Shown piece after piece: positions 51,711 to 64,000 of a stretch of 64,000 nt of DNA. The stretch comes from Prunella strophiata (taxonomy: Eukaryota; Chordata; Aves; Passeriformes; Prunellidae). The translations under genes and the position numbers were made by a program. The notes beneath the pieces are model-generated. The model made no database searches. It was not told where the DNA came from and was given only the letters and a program-made list of their open reading frames with translations. The stretch lies in assembly GCA_036583965.1 (NCBI GenBank), contig JAZBQD010000015.1, positions 90,011,809-90,075,808 on the forward strand, read 5' to 3'. The stretch's first letter is position 1. Each line of letters begins with the position of its first letter.

Positions 51711-53155
51711 GAGAGAGGACAAGCAGGAAATACAAAAAGAGAGTTTGGGCTTACCAAGCTCAGTGCTGCTCGGTGATCTGTACCTCTGAACATCTAAGCC
51801 AGCAGTTTCAGTTCCAGGCTGAACACCAGTTTGCCTGCAAACTGCAATGAGGTACAGCTGTTCATCAGGCCAAGAAATCCAAAGGAGGATTCTCGCCAGG
51901 GATCTTGGGGTTTTATGAGGCACTGAGTGCTGACAGCATCTCTGGGCACTGGAAACACATGGAAACCTGCAGGCACGTGACTGCACTGAACAAAAGAAAG
52001 ATGGTTTCACTTCTGAACTCCTCAAGCCTCCAGACAAAAGGCTCTGCAAATGTTCCAGCAAGATATCCCGGACCAAACACATTCAATTCACTGGAACAGA
52101 CAGTAAAATTTTAAGTTACTTTCACAGAATGTACCTAATTATGTCATCACAAACTATAAAGGCTGTAAGAACACATGCTAGAGCCAATATCTTGACATCA
52201 TGCACACATGCTTAATGTCTTACTAAATCTTACAAGAGCGAGAATAACATCTTTGTTTAACAACAAAGAAGCAATGCTGGGTTTACTTGTCTTAATCACC
52301 TTATGTATAAGATTATTTTTTCTAGAAATCCCTGCTCATACAAATGAATGTTTGCTGCAATGTCACTACAACAGTGCTGTTTTCCACTTGCTGTTTAGTT
52401 TTCTTTCTTCTGGAGGAAGATTCTCAATGTGCTTCACAGACACTAGATCAGGTATAATTTCTGTTTTCTTTTTTCTAATTATTCATGTAAAAATAGGAGT
52501 ATGATTAAATGAAACAGACTAATATACCCAAAATAACTACAGCAGTAACAACTAGCCAATACTTTCAGCTGCTTCTGTGAGGAAGTTAAGCAAGCAAAGC
52601 CATTAAGCAGGAACAATCTGAATGTTAGGAAATGTTTGTGGAAATAAAATTTGGGACTTGAAATTTTAAGTATCTGCACCCAAATCCTGATTCCAAGCAC
52701 TGGTTTTAATGCAATCAAAGTGACCAACACAATTTTTTTTTTATCCCATGTAGTCATAACAAGCTGCTTGAGAACAATCTACAGATCAAGACTATTTCAG
52801 TGACTGAAAAAAATCATGAAAACCCAACAGAAATCATTTAAACACAGGAAAATTAGGCTTAAAAGGATCAAATATACTATATTTTAAACTACCTTTGAAG
52901 AAAACTCATGTTAAAAATACTAAAAGATTCTATAAAATGTTTGAAAAATATGAGCACAAGAAACATAGTAGATATAAACAATATTCCAGTATGCACATTC
53001 ACCTCATACATTAACATGTCTGTGTCTTACCAGACCTCTAATTCTTCACTGGAAGCATTCAACCATTTCCATATTTTCACATATATGGCTTTTAGACAAG
53101 CTTCAGATATTCAGTTCTTAGTTAAATGATAATATCTGCTGGGTATAGTGGTTGA

Positions 53156-53191
53156 AACAACAACAACAACAAAACAAAACAAAAAAAAAAA
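53156..53191 (+). repeat. (CAA)n / (CAAAA)n / poly(A) compound repeat
   Basis: About five CAA units grade into CAAAA units and then a run of 11 A, which suggests stepwise decay or growth of a single A-rich tract. Confidence 0.85.
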
Positions 53192-56131
53192 GTATCAGGG
53201 CTATCAGTGCAAACCCTTAGTATTTAAACCCATCATTTCTGCAAAGTTCCCCATATTTATCAGCATCATGACTAATGGATGGGTGGTACAAATAGGAGGG
53301 ACCAGAGGTAAATCCCTACTTAGATATGTTCCTTGGAAACTAAAAAGTAATAAATAAGTTATTGATGTGAAGAAATACTTGGAGAGCAGTGTTTCAGGGC
53401 CACATCTGGAAAATGATCCTGAGAAATGAAGAAGAATGTTGAAGAGGAGTATTTATGGCAAACACAAGCAGGATCCAAAACACAAGGTATCCCTCATAGT
53501 ACAGGGCCCCAAAAGAAAGAACAAATTTTCAGCCTCGAACTTGTCCTGGCTCACCAAGCTATCAATTAAGACATGCTATAAAGTGGTATGTCTCTGTTGC
53601 AGACTTCTGTAAGGCAGATGAAGCAAAAAAAAAAATAGAGCCTGTGTCTGAGGCACAGACCTGCACAATGAGACATGCCCCAAGGGCAGCAGCAACACCA
53701 AAATTGTCTCTTCTTGAATCCCCAGCTGTCCAGCCTCCAGGCACTCACCTCTACAACCTTTAGGCACACCAACAAATGGAAGGTGACAGCTACACTCTCC
53801 CTATTCATTCCCTTCCTCTAACACTGGGAGCACAGGCAAGAGAGTTGAGCCAAAGCAGCAGTCACTGTGGATGAACACTGCCATTCTCTTGGATCTCACA
53901 ATGGCAAGTTTACCCTGTCTGTGGCTATGCAGAGCCTGGGATCCCTCTCTGCTTCCTAACATGCTCAATTTGCCCCCACTCTTCACTGCCTGTTTTGCCT
54001 GGCAGTCAGGTGTCAGGTTTTTATCCTTTTTTTCTGTACCTAATTGACACAGTGTACTGACCCCAGCCCTGCCAACAACTCTGCCTTGGCCATGAAGCTC
54101 AGAAGAGAAATCCTCACAGCAATTCTTTTGTCAGCTTTCTTAACCACCAACCACCTCAAGTAATGAGTTCTGATGACTTTCTGGCTAAACACATCCTTCC
54201 TCCTATTCCTTTTTCACCCTCTAGATTAGGGATCATGGTAACATAGGGATATTGGAAAGCACATTATGCCTCTAGCAGGTTCTCAAGGAAGCTTAACAGC
54301 AGCAAGTTCCCAATTTCCCTGGTTATACTGTGATGGATTTGCATATTAAGGGAAGAAGAATCAATTACAATTTTCTATTTATCCTCATAAACGTCATAGG
54401 ACAGATCATGAAAAGAAGGATTTTGGAAGCCTTGAATTTTTGATTTGAAGCCTTAAACAAAAAAAATCTATTCTGAACTGGCTTGATGTACCAGAAGATT
54501 TCATATATCACAAACTAAAGTACACATGCATTGTTTTTGTTTCAAATAATTAAATATTAGTCTGGTTATAATTACTACTTCCAACCTTTCAATTACTCGA
54601 TTCAGTTTTTATGTGTCTTAGTCCCAGCCTGATTTAACTAAGATACTTTGAATTGGAACACACCATCACAACCACGGGTCCAGCTCTCAGAGTTCCTGTT
54701 CTATCGCTGGTGGTATCCCACACAAGTATGTTTGGGAGTCTCCTTCTGCCTCACTTAGCAAGAGTGGTCAAATATGTCATAGCTGTCCATATAGTCTCAG
54801 AATTCCAGCAAAGAAAATACTTGATACCAGTTCTTACACCTTGAAATAACATAGTCACCAGTTACAGTTCTCTATCTGAACTGCAGTGACATCCAGAGAA
54901 CTCTGATGCTGTAACACAAGGCTCGTGAAATTGGCTGGCAATTTTAGCATCATAGCTACAAGAGAACATATCTGCTTATGTATTCAATCGAGCAGGAACT
55001 TTTTTTACTTATTATGTAATCTGAATTGTGGTTATAAATGCATAAAACTACCCAATGGACTTTATATAATTTTCTGTCATAAAAGATGTTGGCCTTTTGG
55101 CTACACTGCACAGGAAAGAGCAGGAAAGAGATCCTTGTGGGTAAATGAGTTCTGAAACTGGAATAGTGACAGCCAGGTCTCACTGAAACACACCTGCACT
55201 AGACAGACCAATTCATGCAAGAGAAAGGCCTAAGGAGCTGTTGCTCTGACTTTTAGCTGACTGCATCGCCTCACCGGAGGTGTTCTTCTGGACATCATGT
55301 CACATCAGTGTGACCTGGATCCAGAAAATGAAGGCCTTGGCAGAGCTCTCTTAGACACTTCTGGATGAGAGGATGAAAGAGGTTTTCAGAAAGCTACAGC
55401 CTGTGAAATCTGAAATGAATGTGAAAGTGGGGATGGCACTGGACAATAGCAAAAAGGACAAAAGATGACTCATGCATTAGAGTCCAACTGTCCAATTAGG
55501 AAACTTATTTGTACCCTTTTATTGGCTAACATCCCTCCACCAACTACACAGAAAACTAGAAAATGTGCACAATGTGCTCAAACTAGAATCCTCCTAGCCT
55601 TGTTTGCATATGAAAGAAAAATAACTCTTGATTTCCTACTTCAGAAGTAGTTCAACTGGACTGAAGAAACTGCCCACTTGGGAGTAATCTTTCAATGACT
55701 AATTCCAGCATCATTTTGCAAGTGGGATGCTCTCCTTACTTCCAGCAATGCTGTTAGCTGGGAGGCCTGGATCCATTAATGCATGTGCACAAAAGAAAAA
55801 TGTGTCCATTATTTGCCATTTTTACAAGAAGCATCTTCAAGAAAAAAGGCTGAAATCAATGCAAAATAGCTTTTCTTGTGAGGAATAGAACAAAGTCATT
55901 AGCTATCCCAGAGGGTGCATTTGTGTGCTATCCCACAGGGTTTAAAATTCTTGACCTGTAAAAGAAGGGAAGTCTGGATTCCCTTCCCATTCCTGTCATC
56001 TTTATCTGTTCTCTCTGCATAAGTAGGTATGCTCACAAATAGCCACTTTAAAAGAAATATGCTTAGATCTCAATGGATGTCCCTTTTGGCATTGAAGATA
56101 TATTTTAATGTATAGTAGCACACACTGTGGC

Positions 56132-56159
56132 AAAATAAAAAAAAAAAAAAAAATAAAAA
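56132..56159 (+). repeat. Poly(A) run with single T interruptions
   Basis: A run of 17 A with T-interrupted shoulders. It is a simple repeat. Confidence 0.8.
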
Positions 56160-57916
56160 CCTTGCTCAAGTTCCCCAAGCCTTTGCTGTGAGCCAGAATA
56201 GATTAAGGAATTACAATAAAGGGAAGGTTTTGCTTTGAAGTTTTTTATCTGAGTGTTGCTTAACTATGTGACTGTCGTGGACACCTAGCCACACGTCTTG
56301 GAGGACCAAAGGAAAAGAAAGGAGCATGACATCTGCAGTTGTGGTGCAGCAGAACAAGCTGCAGCCTAACTCATCTTTCTGATCTTGCAGGCAGGTAGAG
56401 CTCCTGCATATGCATTTAAACACTGCAACATCCTTATTTACTCTTTCACAAGGACAGAAGAGGAAGAAAAAATATGTCTGACTTCCGTCTTTACAGAAGA
56501 AGCTTTGTCCAAAGTCTGCTTCTTAGCAGGAATCACAGCATTTCACTTGCTGAGCACTTTCCAACCCCAAAGCATGCTTCATTAAATGGAGAAATGCAGC
56601 AACTTATAGGCAGAATAAAGTTGTAACCTGCACTGATAATGCCTCTGTAATTCATGCTGGTTAAATCATTAGTTATGTAGGGCCTGGCAAGTCAACAAGC
56701 CTTGCTCAAATTACAGAATCTCATTAATTCTGCCTTTTATGAGTCTTTTTGTACCTAGTTTGAGGACATTTGGCCCATGTTCACAGTTCAGGAGCTAGAG
56801 AATAACCTCCCAGAGAACCAAATATTTAACTGATTAAAAGCAAAAAATCTGTCTGGTTAGCCTATGTGCTCGTGATATTTTTAGTACTTCCACAATGAAC
56901 CCTAGCTCAGAAGAAGATCATCAGAAACAAACAAGACATTAAGAAATAAGACTTGGTGCTCATGTGCATGTATGGAATCCCAAAGAATGTGGTTTGTTTC
57001 TTCTAAGGGCAGCAGGCCATGACAGCCACAGCCCTGCTAGCAGCTCCATTTCAAGACTACTCAGAATGTAGTGCTGGTCTCCAGTATTTTTTTTCCCTGT
57101 GCATGATCAGTTTCCCACCTATAAACTGGAAAATGGAAGATGGAAATTTTTCAGTTGGACCAAAGATATAAGAACCAGGCACCACTGACTAAAGCCCATT
57201 TGCTTTCAAAATCCATGCATTCTCTCATTAAGCTCTTCAGGTCACAGCTACTGACCTTTATTTTATGTACTGCAAGGCTATTCCAAGCAAAGCAACAGTT
57301 CTGTATGATGCTCTTTTACTAACAGGGCTGGACAGAAAAATGCCTGAGGTAACAACACTAGATGTTATTCAGGCATGGAGAACAAGTGCCTTTCCAGGGT
57401 TTCCCTCAAGAATTAGCCTCTGGAGCACTCACGCACCTGGCTTTGCCAGGGAGGTGTGGTACTGTGGGTGTTTTTCATGCCTGAAAGATGAGTCATAGCT
57501 TCAGCCCACAAAAGTAAACCTAATGAAAGGTGAGATTTTTTTTTCCTTGCCACCCTCTGACATGTTTCTGTGAAGATGCCCAGTTATTGGAACAAGCACA
57601 GCCAGGGAGCATCTGCAGTTGCTGTCCAGCTATAGAGAGGAACTCATGCCAACCTATACTTTACTTACAGGCACTTCTCCTTAGTAATGCTGGATAATGC
57701 TTTGTAAATAAATAAATGTACCAAAACCACTTAGTCTTCATGGTGACTAAGACCAGAGGAAGCCACTGGAGACATAAACACTGGCACATGGAATCTTACT
57801 TGTCACCCGTCTATTCTAACATCCTGCCTCTGGCCTGAGCCATGTACTGAGTGTCTTAGAAAAAGAAACAAGAAAATCTGTTAGAGGTAAGGTTTCAGAT
57901 ATGCCACTTCTTGGAA

Positions 57917-57957
57917 GGGTTTTTTGTTGTGCTTGTTTGTTTTGGGTTTTTTTGTGG
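57917..57957 (-). repeat. G/T-rich tract (A/C on minus strand)
   Basis: T runs with G and GGG interruptions. It is the complement of the A/C class. Confidence 0.75.
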
Positions 57958-58658
57958 TAATCACAAGATGTTAAACTCTAAAGCTTGAGGTAGTGTTTAC
58001 ACCTGAAAAGTTTGTTAGCATTAACAGCTACAATTCTGGGTATTCTGGTAATTTATACAAAAACTGTTCAATCCTTTGTTTAATCCTGCTAAATCCTCTG
58101 GCCCCAGCAATGCCTTATGGCAACAATTTCCACAGTGAAATCACATCCATGGTCAGGGACTCCAGAGCTTGCAGGCGTGCTGCCATGGAGTTGGTTAACA
58201 CAGCAGCTCTGCAGGCCTGAGGAGGCTCAGCACTAGATGGGACTCTGCCTACAGGACACAATGAAATACCAAGAGCAATGCCATTCCATCAGCCCTGCTG
58301 GGAAGCAAGGTGCAAAAACCAAGGCAGAGGTTGGCTTCTGGCCCCCAAATTAACTCAGAGTAATTTTGCTGTCTGCATCAGATGTCTACATCAGTATGGT
58401 CCTGTCCCCGTTCCTGGCACTTAGAGCAGAACCCAAAGCTCTATGACATCTCTCAACACTCACGGATGATCCAGGATTTCTGGGTTCCAAAATCCTCTTT
58501 AGTTAGGATGGTTGGCAACCAGCCTGTACCTTGAGAAATAGATCTACTGCTGAAGCAGTAAGCTTACAGCTTGGCCTCTAAGGCTTTATTTCAAAGTCAA
58601 ATCAAAATAGACCAAGAGAAAGGTACTTCATTTTTGACTTGCTATAGAAAATTTAATC

Positions 58659-58672
58659 TTTTTTTTTTTTTT
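58659..58672 (+). repeat. Poly(T) run
   Basis: Fourteen T residues followed by a short C/T stretch. No AG-bounded exon is recognisable after it. Confidence 0.8.
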
Positions 58673-59363
58673 CTCTCCCTCTATTTTAAATGGAGCCAAG
58701 GTTTTAACTTCTTTTCAAAATCCCGTGCCAAACATATATTTGAAATTCATGCAGTCATTCCTGTAGTCACTGCAGGACCAGTGAAAGGTGCACACAGCTT
58801 GCCCTAAAGTACGACTACAGCCAGCATTTTGTGCATGGTCCTTGGGAGGCTTATCAAAATAGGAGGTGAAAATGAGAAACTAGGGGCCACAGATGTGATG
58901 TGACACACACAAAAGTTTATCCTTATTATAACTGATTATCATTACTGTCCACTGTTCAGGGACAATTAAAAGCAGCAAGTTGGCTTTGATGTGCCAGTTA
59001 AAAACTTGTTGCAGAGAGCCCAGTGCAGTGCATAGACACACCTCTGCTGAAAAAAGTCAGAATTGCTTTGCATTTGAATCTCCCCAGGTGGTCTACTACA
59101 GAACCCCATAACCACATGCCAGTATCATTTATAAAAAGACTCACTAGCTGGGCAGCCTGTGAGAGGTTCTATATTCTGGCACTATGGTGGCTACACTGAC
59201 ATCATTTTAAAAAGTAAACCAAGCACAGACCAGCATTACTTATAGCTTAGGAGCTGTCAGGCCTCTGCACAATGCTAGAGTCTCACTTAGAATCTGCAGA
59301 GGCTTACTATTAAAAGTACTTCATGAGCAAATTCATGTTGTAGATGATTCTCTCAATATATTT

Positions 59364-59442
59364 AAAAAACAAACCAAAACAACAACAACAAAAAAAAAAC
59401 CAACCCCACAACAAAAAAAAAAAAAAAAGAAAACCAAAAAAC
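59364..59442 (+). repeat. A/C-rich simple repeat
   Basis: CAAAA and CAA units, a CCAACCCC block and a run of 16 A. It is a long member of the recurring A/C class. Confidence 0.85.
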
Positions 59443-60360
59443 TTGCCTTCATGTAGGAGACATTCTATATGAATTGAAGACAGAAACAAAAGTAATACTT
59501 TTGGCAAATATTTTGTGACATGACATATTTAAAAAGTCATCAGTGTAATATCTGAGGTGAATCTCCCAGACAGAATTAAGACAGCTTAGACTATGCCAGC
59601 ATAAGTAATTCTAGTGGTTTTGGTGCTCTGTAAGGTCTCAGAGAAGGCTGAAAATTGATAAATCTGGATTAAAAGAATGAAGTTTAAAAAAAATGAAATA
59701 AAACCACTTTGGATCATTTTTTAAAGTCCTGTGACATTTAGACCATTTTCAAGATATCTTGAGAGAACACCAAGAGAAAACTCACAAGCTTTGAATACTT
59801 GGATTTGGCTGCCATGGACAATTCCACTGGCTTCCACGTCATTATGGGATTCAGATCAAAATCAATCTCCTTGTTGCAAAAATCCTTCACAGGCTTAATC
59901 TGGCCAACCTGTGAACTGTGCCCCCTGTATTCAACAAGTACTGGCTTTCTTTCTGTCCTTTCACTCATTCTTGCCTTTCTTTCCCACAACTCCCTGCATC
60001 TGCTTTGTGATTCACCAATCTACCCACACAAACAAAACTCAGCAGCAGCAACAAAAAGCAAGCTCCTACTCCCACAAAGACTTTTTTTGCCACCTTATTT
60101 TCCCCTTGATTTCTCTCCCCTTCCACTACAGTTCACCATTTGCTTTGGTACCTCTGCTGATGTCCTGACTGCAAAAGGCTTCTCGGACAAAGAAAGTTGA
60201 GGCACCTCACTTCCACATTTCTTACCTTACTCAATATAATCACTTTTATACCCATTCCATATGGCATAAGCTATCCTATTTATCCCTGGAGTGATGGTGG
60301 ATGCTAGGTGAGGGATGCTTTGCAAAATAAAATGTATCATCCAGGTTTAATATTAGGATT

Positions 60361-60519
60361 GGGGGAAAAAAACCCAAAAAAACAAACAAAAAACCCCCAA
60401 CCAACCAACTGAACAAAACAAAAAAAAATCAATCAAAAAAAACCCCCCAAAAAAAAAAAACCCCCAAAAACAAAAACCAAAACCCAAACATCAAAACACA
60501 TAAAAAAAGTCCAAAAAAA
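60361..60519 (+). repeat. Longest A/C-rich tract
   Basis: About 160 bases that are almost only A and C after an opening G5. C runs of three to six alternate with A runs of up to 12. Its complement would be G/T-rich like 37451-37612. It is a simple repeat with no coding content. Confidence 0.88.
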
Positions 60520-62987
60520 GCATGATGCTAAGACTAGAGACTGCTAAGTTGGGAAAAAGTACAGTTATAAAATAGATAGATTTTAGTGCTTCCCAGAATC
60601 AGCATGGTAATATCTTCTCCCATTGACAAAACATCACCTACAGCAACATTTCTGTACGGGAATAGTAAACCCTTGGTGACTCTGCTTCAGAAAGAGCATT
60701 AGACTTTAAATCCTCCCTGATCACATTTATGTTTAGCAGTTTAACACAGCCTTGGAACAGCACAATGAGGACTAGATGCATATCTACACATACATAACTT
60801 GCAAATAACTTATAATCTTCATTGATTTTGGAAGACAAGGCCAGGTATTTCACGTTTCCCAATTTAAAAGGGAAGCACACATTTAAAACATTCCATGCAA
60901 ATGTATGTGTTTATGACAGCACAAGGGGAATTATATATATTTATATGTGAGTTGGCAGATTTTGACTCAAAGGAAGACCTGCATCAACATCACCTCTGTA
61001 GCCACCTGGAGGATGGAAAATCCACCATACAAGGAAAAAGCTGCAACCTTTCCTTGGGCTGCTTACAGCGAGAAGCCAATAGACAGTAACTCCAGGTGCT
61101 CGTTCATAACTTATCAGATATTTGCATCAGATGGAGAGGAAGAACATCTCTTCAAAAGATGCAGGACATTGTAGGCAGTGTTAAGAATCCTACCCCTATG
61201 TACTCAGATCCAGACCCTAAAGAAATTCAGCAGAAAAATTGCATTTAATGGAATTATTATTCAGGTAACGAAGAGAAAGAGGAGTGCCAAAACACAGGTT
61301 GCAGCAAAGGACACTGATTTCTTTTTCTTGCTCCATGCAGTTCTACTCATTTTCTCTGCCTACTTGTAAACACAACAGCTGAAAAATCAGACCTTTCAAT
61401 GGCCCATTCTCCCCTCTGACTTCACCTTTTTATGGTGTGCTTTTCTGACATTTCACTGTAAAACTTTCTCCAGTTTGTTCTACAACTCAGAGATCCTATC
61501 CTTCAGACCACACTTCTCAAAATTAATTCTCAGCCTCAAGGAGATAAAACCTTTGATTTGATCATCTGTGCTAATATATGACTTAAATGTACACGCAAAC
61601 CTTTTCAGAGTAAGCATAATGAATATAAATATTCAATAATTATAACCATAAGGGTTATTTTGTTGCATGGAAGCACATATTGATTAAGTACCAATTATCA
61701 CAAGCCTGAGAAGGATCTTCCATACCTGTCCAACTTCTCAAGAAGGAAAAAATAAGTCTGTGGTTAAGTACAGCTATGCCATGAGTTTGGTCTATCCAAA
61801 ATATCTTTTCATCATTCCAAAGTTGTGGACACTACCCTGTGCATATACATTTACTAAAGAGAAAGAAGAAACTAGACATTAGGAAGCAGCAGCTCTGTTG
61901 AAAAACAACACTTAGTTAAGGAATTAAAACAGCAGTCAGTCCCAGAGCAAGAAAGATAGAATGATATTTTGTCCTGTAGGGAAAGAGGAGCTAAGAGGAA
62001 AACAAATAGCACCTGGTAAGTGAGACACTGGGCACAGGAGTACATTCAGGTCCACACTTGACAAAGGAACTCCATATGAGGCACTTGGCTACTACCCATA
62101 GTCAAGCCATAGCAAACTTCAGGGAGCCTCAAGGAAGCATCCCTGTACTTCCCTAACCTAGGACACAGTGGAAACCCAAGGTCCTTAGAGGACATTGTGT
62201 CCTGCATCATTTCAGGTGTGATGTTGTCATACATAATCATCTAATTTTGAAAGTCTAGGAACAGCAAAGAGATTGCTCCTTACAAAATGAAGCTTCATCA
62301 ACAGGCACAATGTGAGAATGGGGAAGCAGTTATCTTTCCATTCCCTATATTCCCCTTTCCTGTTTTGTTTTACTCCCTTCTCCATGTTCTAGCTTAGACA
62401 TCATCCCACAGTCCAAACCAAACAGGTACTGTAGATTAATGAAAATAGCCCAGAAGTAACTCGGAAATTTCCTTAAACATTTGAGGTGAGGCATCAAGGA
62501 AAGAAAAATCCCTTTTGTCCTTTGCATCTCTCCAAGAAAAGCACATCATCATTAACTACCAAACACCATGCAAGCTTTTAGCCAAAAATAGGTTGATTGA
62601 TATATTATGTGCTGGCTCCTCTTATCTAAGCCTCATGAAACAAACTCCTTGCTGGTTTATTTTTTTCCGCTATTGGAATTATTTATATTGTTTGCCATTA
62701 TTAAACAAAAAAAAAGCAAGTACCAATACAAACAAGCCAGATAAACTCCTTTAAACCACCAACAAATCATTAACTGAGCACCAAGTTAATAGCTTAAGAA
62801 TATAAAGTATAATATATTGTAACAGCAGTGATAGAAAGAAAAAGATTTAAAGGGCATGGAACTATTAAAACTAGTTTTGAGAGAGCACAATGTGAAATCA
62901 ACCAGAAAATGATCATTCCACAACTATAAATACAAGTACTAAAAACAAAACAAAGTCTCTAGCTTTGTGAAAAAAAATCCATAAATT

Positions 62988-63004
62988 AAAAAAAAAAAAA
63001 AAAA
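62988..63004 (+). repeat. Poly(A) run, 17 A
   Basis: A homopolymer followed directly by a GCCGCCCC block, an unusual local composition switch in AT-rich DNA. Confidence 0.85.
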
Positions 63005-63657
63005 GCCGCCCCTTAAACCATTTTAGGGGAAAGTATTTAATGCAGCTATAAAATAAGGACTCTGTTTTCTTTATATTAAGTGTAGCTTTGATTGAGTTTG
63101 TGGAATTAAACACTAATGTTATTGTAAGTAAAACACAAGGAGCTGGAATTTGTGCTTGGCATATAATGAAGTGAGTCACAAAGCCGAAGGATGTGATATG
63201 CCTTTTTATGGCTTAGTTAGGGTTACTTTTGATGCACTGTAAAATAAAAGTATTCTTTATGCAAAGATACAAAAATCTTTACAAATATGCATATAAAGCT
63301 CACAATCTAATATCCTGTATATATGGACTGTAACCTGTAAGTACAGATTAACATGTATAACACATTTGGGGTTTGGATGGACACGTTTGATGTTCTCAAT
63401 TACTTTGTACCAGACTGAAAGAATACATCATTTTAGGTTTTGGGTTCTTTACAGCTATTTTAGGTGTTATTTTAGGTTACCGACTGCAATTGATCATGCC
63501 TATAAAATAAGCTGGCAATCACAAAGCCAAGTTTTGCCAGCTCCAACAATTTCAATCAAAAGTGTTACAGTCTTTGATGTTCTGGTTAAAGTTCCAGTTC
63601 CCAAATGTTAGCGGTTATGTGAGATCTAAAATTTCTCTGTAAAAATAACAGTGGTGT

Positions 63658-63726
63658 AAAAACACCCAAAACCCAACAGAACACAAAAGAAAACACAAAC
63701 AAACAACACAAAATTCAAAACAACAT
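63658..63726 (+). repeat. A/C-rich simple repeat
   Basis: A blocks separated by C, CC and CCC with occasional G. It belongs to the same class as the tracts at 8595 and 60361. Confidence 0.8.
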
Positions 63727-64000
63727 AATCACTTCAAGTCATGGCCAAACTGGCACCTTGGAACTCAAAAATAAGAAAATACTTTAAAAGAAAATATACA
63801 GCTGCTTTATCACTTGATAATTTGTTAAGTGTCCTGCATCTCACAACATAAACCCTCTAGAGAATTAACTTAAGACCTTTTAAATACTTGGGACTGGTGG
63901 TATCAGAACACAGACAAGATTAAATTACTTCACCTAGAAACCTCACCCTGCACGATTTCCATCCCTTCTCTCCCCCTGTCAAAGTCATCAGAACCCAAGG

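Larger units (their letters stand above)
47731..60360. other. Unique non-coding DNA, no gene seen
   Basis: 12.6 kb without an identifiable gene or interspersed repeat. It includes the longest open frame of the window (182 codons, minus, 51534-52082), which has no domain and is overlapped by other frames. It also holds (CA)n at 50842, T runs at 51347 and 58659, (CAA)n at 53156, an A run at 56132, a G/T tract at 57917 and an A/C tract at 59364. A possible conserved stretch lies at 56590-56760. Confidence 0.45.
60520..64000. other. Unique AT-rich non-coding DNA
   Basis: The right end of the window. It is very AT-rich from about 62700 to 63650, with A/T-run elements, a Pumilio-like TGTATATA at 63316-63323, a poly(A) at 62988-63004 and an A/C tract at 63658. 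No coding exon is recognised. The 63030-63650 part reads like a 3' UTR or conserved non-coding stretch, but that is impression only. Confidence 0.45.

Noticed and set aside
51534..52082. Longest open frame in the window, 182 codons on the minus strand
   Set aside because: No recognisable domain, a low-complexity KNKNKTKQK stretch created by a simple repeat, overlapping frames on both strands, and no splice or promoter context.
59738..60200. 133-codon plus frame and 83-codon minus frame, the latter with a GTGAGT donor-like site
   Set aside because: The plus frame is low-complexity and the minus frame lacks a convincing acceptor or known family. It is too weak to call an exon.
1..64000. CRISPR array, bacterial operon, phage or plasmid features
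   Set aside because: No regularly spaced repeats, no dense coding and no ribosome-binding-site pattern. The CR1 elements mark vertebrate nuclear DNA.
1..64000. tRNA, miRNA or snRNA genes
   Set aside because: No tRNA A/B box pair with cloverleaf arms and no familiar miRNA seed with a long hairpin was found by reading. A tRNAscan or Infernal run would be needed for a firm negative.

Overview
The window looks like vertebrate nuclear DNA, most probably from a bird. It is AT-rich with few CpGs and no compact operon-like coding. Its only recognisable interspersed repeats are 5'-truncated CR1-type non-LTR retrotransposons, which end in the degenerate ATTCTRTGA-type 3' repeat that dominates avian genomes. 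Other sauropsids (turtles, crocodilians) also carry CR1, so bird is an inference from the CR1 ends plus the sparse repeat content. The species cannot be told.

No protein-coding gene, tRNA, rRNA or known miRNA could be supported. The longest open frames (182, 164 and 143 codons) show no recognisable domain and are overlapped by equally long frames on other strands. The window is therefore best read as intergenic or deep intronic DNA.

Layout. 1-5017: unique DNA with one short CR1 3' end (about 845-947) and a T/G-rich tract. 5018-5510: CR1 fragment on the minus strand with a short ORF2 C-terminal remnant. 5511-21490: unique DNA with A/C-rich tracts, a CTCF-like site (15465), a G-quadruplex motif (17024) and small repeats. 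21491-22433: the longest CR1 copy, plus strand, running from late ORF2 through the 3' end. 22434-28488: unique DNA with one more CR1 3' end (26051-26149). 28510-29403: a direct duplication of about 0.44 kb with a 238-base identical half and an indel-rich half, joined through G11 and A26 runs. This is the most striking structure in the window and may be an assembly artefact. 29404-64000: unique DNA with several long A/C or G/T tracts (31171, 37451, 46574, 59364, 60361, 63658), a second CTCF-like site facing the first (47717), a weak minus-strand exon-like frame (42945-43211), and an AT-rich UTR-like or conserved-element-like stretch near the right end.

I did not find a clear new biological system. 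The items worth follow-up are the duplication and its junction, the facing CTCF-like sites, the recurrent A/C tracts, several short perfect hairpins, and a few stretches that look like candidate conserved non-coding elements but cannot be tested without alignment.
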